The notes beneath the pieces are model-generated. The model saw nothing but the letters and a program-made list of their open reading frames with translations. It searched no databases and had not been told where the DNA came from. This document shows, one piece after another, positions 1 to 6,850 of a DNA stretch of 64,000 nt. Source of the stretch: Pseudobutyrivibrio sp. OR37 (lineage in GTDB: Bacteria > Bacillota > Clostridia > Lachnospirales > Lachnospiraceae); NCBI RefSeq assembly GCF_900113655.1, contig NZ_FOQF01000008.1, positions 1 through 64,000 of the forward strand. Direction: 5' to 3'. The first letter of the stretch is position 1, and every line of letters starts with the position of its first letter. A program made the translations under genes and the position numbers.

Positions 1-14
1 TTAAAATGGACCCC

Positions 15-131
15 ATAGAGTGGACACGTTAATAAATAATTAGGAAGTATTTTTTGTAATGAATCCATAATGTGGACACATTTTACTATGGATTTTATCT
101 TCATAAAGATTAGAAAACCAATAGTGGACAC
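15..131 (+). repeat. Three TGGACAC motifs at exact 52-bp spacing in the IS left end
   Basis: TGGACAC occurs at 21-27, 73-79 and 125-131, each preceded by a CCATA/CCAATA-like block, so the repeat unit is about 15 bp. The period of 52 bp is close to five helical turns, placing all copies on one face of the DNA. One related GGACAC lies inverted near the right end. This looks like an array of transposase-binding sites, which is an inference. Confidence 0.6.
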
Positions 132-181
132 AGATTTGGCAGTCAATTGCTGATATAATTAGCAATGGAAGGATAATTTTT

Positions 182-619
182 ATGAAGAAGAAAGAACGTG
201 TTTACTCAGATGAACAAATTAGCATACTTGAACAGAATCCATACACTCACTCTGTTACCCCATATAGGCTAACTTTCACATTAGCTTTTAAAGAGTTTTT
301 TATGTCTCAAGTATATAAGCCAGGAATGACTTGTCCGAAGATACTGAAGGCAGCTGGATATGATCCTAAAATGTTTTCCCGTCCATTTATAGATCATCTT
401 CGAAAAAGGATTTTAGTTGAGGCAGCATCACCAGAAGGTTTACAACCTCCTAAAGGCTTATCTCAAGCAGAAAGAATCAAAGCTTTTGCAGAAAAAGATT
501 TGGATAGTCAAAGGACTTCAACATCATTAAAAGAGCTCCAAAGCAGAGTAGTCCATCTAGAACAGCAAGTTGAATTTTTAAAAAAAATTTCAAATACCTT
601 GCATCCACCGGAGGTTTAA
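182..619 (+). CDS. IS3-family transposase OrfA (helix-turn-helix protein)
   Basis: 145 residues. The N-terminal two thirds looks like the DNA-binding OrfA of IS3/IS150 elements, and the C-terminus (about residues 100-140) is a leucine-zipper-like coiled coil ending in the segment VEFLKK that normally leads into OrfB. A run of eight A (580-587) falls at those Lys codons. A -1 slip there enters the orfB frame, which is open from 583 through 637, so an OrfAB fusion can be made, as is usual for the family. A purine-rich GGAAGGA site precedes the ATG. Confidence 0.85.
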   Translation: MKKKERVYSDEQISILEQNPYTHSVTPYRLTFTLAFKEFFMSQVYKPGMTCPKILKAAGYDPKMFSRPFIDHLRKRILVEAASPEGLQPPKGLSQAERIKAFAEKDLDSQRTSTSLKELQSRVVHLEQQVEFLKKISNTLHPPEV

Positions 620-636
620 AAAATAAAAAATATTTA

Positions 637-1554
637 GTGTTCGAAGCCATAAAAAAAGAACTCGAATCTGAATATAACAATCTTGATGTAAAAGAACTAT
701 GCTCTCTAGCAGGAGTATCTCGTTCTGGTTATTATCGATATATATCAGAGGATGGAGCACAAAAACGGTACAATAAGGAACTAAAGGATAGGGAAGATTT
801 TGCTCTTATAAAAATTGCCTATGACTATAGAGGCTATGCAAAGGGATATCGTAGCATTTGCATGCGACTAAATAGGATGGGCACTCCTATGAACCATAAA
901 AAAGTACTTAGGCTCATGAATAAATATGGGCTAAAGTGCCCTATTAGAAAAGCTAATCCTTACAGGCGAATGGCAAAGGCTATAAAAACAAATGTTGTAG
1001 CTCCCAACATCGTTGAGAGACAGTTTAAGAGCCATGGACCACGCCAAGTTCTTTTAACCGATATAACCTACATAAGATTACAAAAAAACTTTTGCTATCT
1101 ATCTGTAATAATTGATGCTTTTACCATGCAAGTACTATCCTTTGTACTTAGTGAATCATTAGAAGTAGATTTTGTGTTAGAAACTGTAAATATACTAATC
1201 AAAAATCATCTGCATTCACTAGAAGCTACCACGATAATTCATTCAGATCAGGGTTGTCACTATACAAGTGTGAAATTTAGAGAACTAATAAAGGATTCGA
1301 ATCTGAGACAATCCATGTCAAGGAGAGGTAATTGCTGGGATAACGCGCCCCAAGAAAGTTTCTTTGGGCACATGAAAGATGAACTAGCTCCATACATCCC
1401 TTTTTGGGAAACGTTCGATGATGTGAATCTTCGAATAACTGATTGGATGGACTACTATAATAACGACAGATATCAGTCTCAATTAAAAGGAATGGCTCCT
1501 AACGAGTACTATCATTACATAGTTACAAATAAGTTACCATCAGCATTGACATAA
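637..1554 (+). CDS. IS3-family transposase OrfB (DDE integrase core)
   Basis: 305 residues from a GTG; the frame is open further upstream to the A8 slip site, so the main product is probably an OrfAB fusion and the GTG may not be used. An HTH_21-type segment (about residues 45-100) precedes the rve integrase core. The catalytic triad is visible as D142 (LTDITYI), D204 (HSDQG) and E240 (PQESFFG), with the D-35-E spacing typical of IS3. No internal stop or frameshift is present, so the element looks potentially active. Confidence 0.92.
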   Translation: MFEAIKKELESEYNNLDVKELCSLAGVSRSGYYRYISEDGAQKRYNKELKDREDFALIKIAYDYRGYAKGYRSICMRLNRMGTPMNHKKVLRLMNKYGLKCPIRKANPYRRMAKAIKTNVVAPNIVERQFKSHGPRQVLLTDITYIRLQKNFCYLSVIIDAFTMQVLSFVLSESLEVDFVLETVNILIKNHLHSLEATTIIHSDQGCHYTSVKFRELIKDSNLRQSMSRRGNCWDNAPQESFFGHMKDELAPYIPFWETFDDVNLRITDWMDYYNNDRYQSQLKGMAPNEYYHYIVTNKLPSALT

Positions 1555-1656
1555 AAATACGGCCAAAAGAATTGGCCGTGTCCTTGACAAGGGGTTCACT
1601 TTACCTAAAACACTACTATCTATTTTTATTTTTTCCTCTCAGGTAGTAAGCTCTAC

Positions 1657-1687
1657 AAAAAAAGTCCCATGGCGCTTGCCATGGGAC
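1657..1687 (-). terminator. Rho-independent terminator of hsp20
   Basis: On the minus strand a perfect 10-bp stem GTCCCATGGC/GCCATGGGAC (1687-1678 with 1673-1664) with a 4-nt loop is followed by seven T (1663-1657), about 15 bases after the hsp20 stop. Confidence 0.9.
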
Positions 1688-1701
1688 CTGTGATTTTCAA
1701 G

Positions 1702-2145
1702 CTATCCTTCAATAGCTATATATTTTGTTTCTTCCTTTTCAGGGATTGCTTCCTTCTTAGGAACTGTAAGGCTAAGAACGCCATCCTTGAATGCTGCGTG
1801 GATATCATCCTGTGTTACTCCATCGCCTACATAGAAGCTTCTAGAACATGAACCTGTGTAGCGTTCACGTCTGATGAAGTTACCATCATCATCCTTCTCA
1901 TCATTGCTGCTATTTGACTCAGCGTTGATGGTAAGATATCCATCCTTAAGCTCTGCTTTGATATCTTCCTTTGCAAATCCTGGAAGGTTCATATCAAGCT
2001 GATATGCATTTTCAGTTTCTTTTACATCTGTTGTCATCATTCGTGAAAAATCACGATCGAATCTGGAACCACCAAAACCTGTTACACGTGGTACTGAGAA
2101 TAAATCATCCATAAAATCATTTGATAAAATACTAGGCATTAACAT
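1702..2145 (-). CDS. Hsp20/alpha-crystallin small heat-shock protein
   Basis: 147 residues, normal for class A small heat-shock proteins, which are ATP-independent cytosolic holdases that keep unfolding proteins soluble. The alpha-crystallin domain spans about residues 38-140 with the LPGFAKEDI and DGVLSLTVPKK strands, and the tail IAI resembles the I-x-I oligomerisation motif. The start is fixed by AAGGAGG eight bases upstream. The gene stands alone with its own terminator, and a perfect CIRCE operator overlapping its promoter puts it under HrcA. Confidence 0.96.
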   Translation of the reverse strand: MLMPSILSNDFMDDLFSVPRVTGFGGSRFDRDFSRMMTTDVKETENAYQLDMNLPGFAKEDIKAELKDGYLTINAESNSSNDEKDDDGNFIRRERYTGSCSRSFYVGDGVTQDDIHAAFKDGVLSLTVPKKEAIPEKEETKYIAIEG

Positions 2146-2242
2146 AATACTTACCTCCTTTTATTGACGCTAGGCTCTCGGTCTAGTGGATTGTGAATTA
2201 GTTCCAAGTGAGGATTTCTTTTGTTCCCCTCTTGTTGATTAT

Positions 2243-2284
2243 GTTATATACCCAAAATTAGCACTCGTCAAGTACGAGTGCTAA
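2243..2284 (-). promoter_or_regulatory. CIRCE (HrcA operator) overlapping the hsp20 promoter
   Basis: TTAGCACTC (2258-2266), nine bases, then GAGTGCTAA (2276-2284) matches the CIRCE consensus exactly. On the minus strand a sigma-A promoter overlaps it: -35 TTGACG (2271-2266) lies inside the operator, a 17-bp spacer follows, and -10 TATAAC is at 2248-2243. Bound HrcA would cover the -35. Confidence 0.95.
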
Positions 2285-2328
2285 TAATTTATAATTATTT
2301 TATATTTTGTTAATAAATTATCTGACTT

Positions 2329-3870
2329 TTACCAACTCAGTGAATCATCAAACTCCTCAAGGCTGGCGTCTACAGGCTCTTCCTTAAGGATGGTGCGCAT
2401 GTAACGGTTGACTTCGGTACGCATGTCGCGGCGGGTGCCGTCAAGGGGAACCATAAGATTGTGATTTACCCAAATCCAGTGGATGCCACGCTTTCTGGCT
2501 TCGGCTTCAAAGAGACCATGGTAGCCAGACATGGCTTTGCAGCCGATGTGAACGTACATGATTACCATGTCTACGTTCATCTGCTCGCAGAGTCTGAACA
2601 GGTCTTCAACTCCTGTTTCGTAACCACCGTTAGAACGATTTCTCATAATCATGTTTTCATAGAGATGTCCTAAATCTAAAAGTGCCTGGTGCTTATCTGT
2701 GGTGCTAACCATTTCTGTGGAAACACAGCAAAGCATATCGTTGATAGGAACGATTCCCCAGCAGTTCATCAGCCAATTAGGGAAAGCTGTATAATACGCA
2801 GCCTGCACGCCCCAAAGAATGGCACGATGTCTGTATTCCTTGCAGGCCATTTCCTTATTCTGGTATGCCTTTGTGGCAAGGGCTGTAATCTTTTTATCTG
2901 TGTCTAAGAATAGCTGGCTTCGGCCACCTGCTGCCATGTAAACACCGTAACGATAGAAACCAAGTGTTGCGCCAAGAAGCTGTGGATAAGGTGTCTTGTT
3001 GATTTCAAGCCATTCCAAAAATTCTTTTGTTTCTTCGTTGAAGCGAGCCATGTTGCTAAACAGATAATTCCAGTCGAATTTTTCTCCTGTATGCTCTTCG
3101 ATGAATTTGATAGCGTTTAATACTTCCTCGCCTGCATATTCCTGTACGCTCTCCTGACGATGACGAATAGGTGCTGCAAGTTGGAAGGTAGGAATGCCCA
3201 TGGAACGAGCCATAAGACCGCCCCCCATAAGACTACCGTCACAGGTGGTGTTGCACTGAACGGCGCAGGCACCAATCATTGGAAAATCATCCTCTAAGGC
3301 TGCACCAAATTCTGCTGCAGGCATAGGGCATACATCGTTAGGCACACCGTATTCGTGAGTCTTATCGATGTAATGCATTACACCGTTTTGGCACATGAAG
3401 GAGCTGGAATAGATGGCTGGCACCTCGTAGCTTACCCATTTAAGATTAGGGAAGCCCCCCATCAGTGTGCTCATCATATTTTCATCAAAGATAACCATCT
3501 TTTTGGAAAGCTCAACATCATTTCCAATTTCAGGGTCTGCCTTGAACATGTCAGTTAAAGACAATGTCATATCAAGAACTATCAGGCCGATTCCCTCATG
3601 GGCAAGACGAAGGGCTGTGCCGCGCAAGCCTTCTGTATGTCTGTCCATGAAATCTGGGACTGCCAGATAATTGCTCATCCAGCGATATCTAAAGAAGCCT
3701 TTGAAATTGTTAGGCTTCATCATAAATTTGCCAAGTGTAAATAAATAGTATAGCCATCTGGTGTAGTCGTACCAGGTGTCCTTAAGGCCGCGCCACTCCC
3801 TACGGCGACGTGGGCGTCTGCCTGAATATATTACCTTACCAAGAGGTTCACTTCCTAATGCTTTTCCCAT
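2329..3870 (-). CDS. 2-hydroxyacyl-CoA dehydratase / benzoyl-CoA reductase family protein, second subunit
   Basis: 513 residues, related to the HgdA/HgdB-BcrB/BcrC family, whose subunits carry a [4Fe-4S] cluster and receive an electron from an ATP-dependent activator. Visible features are a basic N-terminus, clustered cysteines (ACAVQCNTTCDG and GCKAMSGYHG) as potential cluster ligands, and a family-like C-terminal segment. It starts at the stop of the preceding gene (TAATG), so the two are translationally coupled and probably form a heterodimer. The substrate cannot be read from sequence, and no activator ATPase gene adjoins it. Double-cubane-cluster reductases are an alternative within the same superfamily. 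Confidence 0.75.
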   Translation of the reverse strand: MGKALGSEPLGKVIYSGRRPRRRREWRGLKDTWYDYTRWLYYLFTLGKFMMKPNNFKGFFRYRWMSNYLAVPDFMDRHTEGLRGTALRLAHEGIGLIVLDMTLSLTDMFKADPEIGNDVELSKKMVIFDENMMSTLMGGFPNLKWVSYEVPAIYSSSFMCQNGVMHYIDKTHEYGVPNDVCPMPAAEFGAALEDDFPMIGACAVQCNTTCDGSLMGGGLMARSMGIPTFQLAAPIRHRQESVQEYAGEEVLNAIKFIEEHTGEKFDWNYLFSNMARFNEETKEFLEWLEINKTPYPQLLGATLGFYRYGVYMAAGGRSQLFLDTDKKITALATKAYQNKEMACKEYRHRAILWGVQAAYYTAFPNWLMNCWGIVPINDMLCCVSTEMVSTTDKHQALLDLGHLYENMIMRNRSNGGYETGVEDLFRLCEQMNVDMVIMYVHIGCKAMSGYHGLFEAEARKRGIHWIWVNHNLMVPLDGTRRDMRTEVNRYMRTILKEEPVDASLEEFDDSLSW

Positions 3871-5075
3871 TAATTCGCCCCTCCTTCGTTTCGATTATTT
3901 ATAAGCTGTTTATGCTCTACTCGCTCAACAAAAGCCTGTATTCTGGTACGCAGCTGGCCTGATGATCTGACAGAATATGGTCTGTCTACTGAAAGAACAG
4001 GATAACCGTATTCTTCCTCCATGATATGGAAGGCGGCTGCACGCTCGTAGCCCCAGTAATCACAGAACTTAATCTGTTCATAAATGAGTCCGTCAGCCTT
4101 GTATTCCTTTGCAAGATAATCCACGTACTCCCTGCGTTCCATTATCTTTTCCTGATTGAAGAAGCGTGGACATTTACCCCACTGCAAATAAGTACGGCAA
4201 ATCTGTGTAAGCACATCCTCATCATCGTTAAGCTCAATCACCTGTCTGCCAGGAAGTGAGCCAAAGCAGTATCTATCTGCCACAACAAGGGCACCGCATT
4301 CTTCTGCAAGACGGATAAACTCTGGGTCGTCTATTTCAGAGCCTATCATCACAACCCTGATGCGATATTTATTCTTCTCATCAGGCTCTCTTGTTTTAAG
4401 CTCTTCTAAGGTGTCCTGTAATTTATCAATAATCATATCCTTAGGACTGCAGTAGCTGGCCAGGCATAGCACCGCAAACTCATATCCTGTGATAACAGGA
4501 TTATCGCATTTACGATAGTCGCCAATTTCAGTAAGAAGTCTGCTTACTTCATTTTGCTGTTGAACAGCTGAACGCATAGCCTCATCTGAGATATCTACTC
4601 CAAGCTTTTCATGAAGTGGCTCAAGCACATGAATGCGCATCTGCTTAACATAATGCTTAAGCGCTGTCTCATCAGATTTCATTGGAACATCTGAATATGT
4701 AACAAAGAAATCCGGGTTTGGATTAGTTTTAAGATGCTCGATATTTTCCACGCAGCGATTCATCTGTGCACAGGCATCTGGTGCGATGATGCAATCAAGG
4801 AAATTAAAGCCCCCCTCTAAAGCTCTTTCCAAAAATGCACGACAAGCCTCACACAAAGTGGAGCTCATATAATATGTTCCCATTTCAATTGAACCGGTGC
4901 GAGGTGCACGGAGTCTGACAGAAAAACAACCCGGCAAATTAAGTAAAGGCTCAGGAATTTGAAAACAAACATGTCCAATAGCATGTCTTCCCTCGTCCTT
5001 AGCTGCTCTCGCCAGGTCGTTGTAGCTATCCTCAAGAAGTTTTTCGAAATAATATAAATGTTTTAGGTCCTTCAT
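3870..5075 (-). CDS. 2-hydroxyacyl-CoA dehydratase HgdB/BcrC-like subunit
   Basis: 401 residues. The C-terminus carries the family hallmark EQIKFCDYWGYE followed by SVDRPY and GQLRTRIQAFVE, as in HgdB and BcrC. Conserved cysteines also occur in the first third (TLCEAC, PDACAQMNRC). It is the first gene of a two-gene operon, with the partner beginning at its stop codon. Members remove water from 2-hydroxyacyl-CoA or reduce aromatic acyl-CoA; which reaction applies here is unknown. The divergent gene at 5236 shares its upstream region. Confidence 0.82.
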   Translation of the reverse strand: MKDLKHLYYFEKLLEDSYNDLARAAKDEGRHAIGHVCFQIPEPLLNLPGCFSVRLRAPRTGSIEMGTYYMSSTLCEACRAFLERALEGGFNFLDCIIAPDACAQMNRCVENIEHLKTNPNPDFFVTYSDVPMKSDETALKHYVKQMRIHVLEPLHEKLGVDISDEAMRSAVQQQNEVSRLLTEIGDYRKCDNPVITGYEFAVLCLASYCSPKDMIIDKLQDTLEELKTREPDEKNKYRIRVVMIGSEIDDPEFIRLAEECGALVVADRYCFGSLPGRQVIELNDDEDVLTQICRTYLQWGKCPRFFNQEKIMERREYVDYLAKEYKADGLIYEQIKFCDYWGYERAAAFHIMEEEYGYPVLSVDRPYSVRSSGQLRTRIQAFVERVEHKQLINNRNEGGAN

Positions 5076-5235
5076 TTATACCCCCTATTAAGTTATTCTT
5101 GTCTATTTTATCAGCAAAACGCCTTCCAAACAACAAAATTTATCAAATTTTACACCTGTTAATCACAAAATGTAGTAACAAATATATACTTTCGCCACAA
5201 TATATGCTATTATATTGAATAGTGGAGGATAAATA

Positions 5236-6036
5236 ATGTATAGAAATGATTTTTTATTCAGTTCACATTTGAATTATCAAATTAATGCTGCAAAATCAGC
5301 GGAAAGCGAAACAGACATTCCTGACAAGGATATTCTGTCCATTAATCTTAAGAAATGCGATTTTAAGGAATTTTCAAAGGCTCTATTATTTGAAAAGAAC
5401 AAAAATCCTGATTTTAATTTTATGGACTCAAGCCTGGATGCGGTTAAACCATCCAACTTTTCCCCTGATAAGAAATACAACTTTCTGGATCTCACTGAAT
5501 ACGCCAAGCATACTGCCATCACTATTGGCAATATGACTCTTTTCAGCGAGCTTCAAAAGATTGCCAGCGCCTGTGAGGCCTTTAACGCCATCTCCACTGC
5601 CCACTCAAGCACCACCGCACCTTTGGTAAGGTCCTTTGATGATTACGATAGCTTTAGCATCAAGGCTCAACCTACCACACTTGAGGAGCTTGGAAGCTGT
5701 GTTATCGGCGGCGGCAATGAAGGTGCTATCAAAATTGCAGCAACCTTCCACGAAAGCAGCACCAATACACATCCTATTATTTCCGTCAGATTTTATTCTC
5801 TCAACAATGGTGTTTATCTTACAAACAGGGATATAATAGGAATTGACAATATTTATAAGGCTAACGCCTCCTTAATGGAGACCTTTGCCTACATGAGCTA
5901 TCACGATTACATGAACAATCACTTCAATTATTCCTTCGACAAGATTTTAATAAGTGATTCCATCGAAATCGATAGTTTGGATGATATGTACACTAAACAT
6001 TACGATCTTCGTATTTACGATAAATTATATGCATAA
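5236..6036 (+). CDS. Protein of unknown function upstream of an AraC regulator
   Basis: 266 residues with no family I recognise. It has no signal peptide or membrane segment. The N-terminal third is polar and Lys/Asp-rich, and the rest is a mixed alpha/beta-looking domain with a GGGNEG turn near residue 157. It starts after GTGGAGG, and an AT-rich region upstream offers TATTAT-like -10 sequences. It is followed after 22 bases by an AraC-type regulator on the same strand and is probably co-transcribed with it, so a sensing or partner role is possible but unproven. Confidence 0.7.
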   Translation: MYRNDFLFSSHLNYQINAAKSAESETDIPDKDILSINLKKCDFKEFSKALLFEKNKNPDFNFMDSSLDAVKPSNFSPDKKYNFLDLTEYAKHTAITIGNMTLFSELQKIASACEAFNAISTAHSSTTAPLVRSFDDYDSFSIKAQPTTLEELGSCVIGGGNEGAIKIAATFHESSTNTHPIISVRFYSLNNGVYLTNRDIIGIDNIYKANASLMETFAYMSYHDYMNNHFNYSFDKILISDSIEIDSLDDMYTKHYDLRIYDKLYA

Positions 6037-6058
6037 TTAAGAGGCTTTACGAAATATT

Positions 6059-6841
6059 ATGGCAGAAAACGACTTGAAATTTATGGTATCTGGCGAGGAA
6101 AATGAAATAGTTCATCGCCATCAAAACAGCGAATTACTTTTCTATCAGCAGGTTGCAAAGGGAGATCTTGCAGCCATTCATGAGAATTGCCTTCGCCACG
6201 AATTCTTGAATCAGGCAGGGGTGGGTCTGCTTTCAAAGGACCCTATCCAAAATCTTAAATATCATTTTGTAGTTTCCGTAGCTATCATTTCCAGATTGTG
6301 CGTAGATAATGGTATGGAGATGGAAAAATCCTATCGTTTAAGCGATTATTACATCCAACAGCTAGACGATATTACTTCCATCGATGCCATGGAAAAAATT
6401 CATGACAGGATGGTTTCAGATTATACCGAGCGCATGCAGATTATCAGGCAAAACGCAGGCTTGTCACGTCCTATGACAGAATGTATGAATTATATTTACT
6501 CCCACATCAAGGAGCGTATTACTGTTAAGGATTTGGCGGAATACACCAGCAACTCAGCCAGCTATATTTCTCGTCTTTTCAAGGAAGAGGTGGGAGTTTC
6601 CACCAGTGATTATATTAGAAATGCCAAAATAGAAGCTTCAAAGAATCTTCTTCGATTTAGTGATTATAGTCTTGCAGATATTGCAAACTATTATTCATTT
6701 ACTTCTCAGAGTCATTTCAGCCAGATCTTTTTAAAAGAAACTGGCCTGACACCAAAAAAGTACCGTGAGAAATACTACGGTACTCATTGGAAGGGGACTG
6801 CAAACGATATAATGTCTTATACCGCCGAGTCCCAAGAATGA
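6059..6841 (+). CDS. AraC-family transcriptional regulator
   Basis: 260 residues. The last 100 (about 140-240) form two helix-turn-helix units with the signature SLADIANYYSFTSQSHFSQIF-like second HTH ending LTPKKYRE, typical of AraC/XylS proteins. The N-terminal half resembles the helical region of Firmicutes AraC regulators (RHQNSELLFYQQVAKGD) but lacks the usual cupin. It may regulate the GH94-GH3-GH16 operon, whose last gene ends convergently nine bases away; this is inference from position. The SD is weak (AAGAGG about 15 bases upstream), so coupling to the previous gene is likely. Confidence 0.9.
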   Translation: MAENDLKFMVSGEENEIVHRHQNSELLFYQQVAKGDLAAIHENCLRHEFLNQAGVGLLSKDPIQNLKYHFVVSVAIISRLCVDNGMEMEKSYRLSDYYIQQLDDITSIDAMEKIHDRMVSDYTERMQIIRQNAGLSRPMTECMNYIYSHIKERITVKDLAEYTSNSASYISRLFKEEVGVSTSDYIRNAKIEASKNLLRFSDYSLADIANYYSFTSQSHFSQIFLKETGLTPKKYREKYYGTHWKGTANDIMSYTAESQE

Positions 6842-6850
6842 AGAAAATTT

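Larger units (their letters stand above)
2..1603 (+). mobile_element. IS3-family insertion sequence, complete or nearly so
   Basis: Imperfect terminal inverted repeats bracket two transposase frames. The left end reads TAAAATGGACCCC (from 2) and the reverse complement of the right end reads TAAAGTGAACCCC (from 1603), with a second matching block (GGACACG) further in. The element starts at the very edge of the window, so a target-site duplication cannot be tested. A hairpin (1559-1566 with 1572-1579) lies just after orfB and lacks a T-tract. Exact termini are uncertain by a few bases; the classical TG...CA ends would be 7 and 1598. Confidence 0.85.

Noticed and set aside
1559-1579. Terminator hairpin inside the IS3 right end
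   Set aside because: Good 8-bp stem but no following T-tract.
5236-6841. The two plus-strand genes as one frameshifted AraC protein
   Set aside because: Each has its own start and stop, and the AraC part is complete at both HTH units; the first protein does not resemble an AraC sensor domain.
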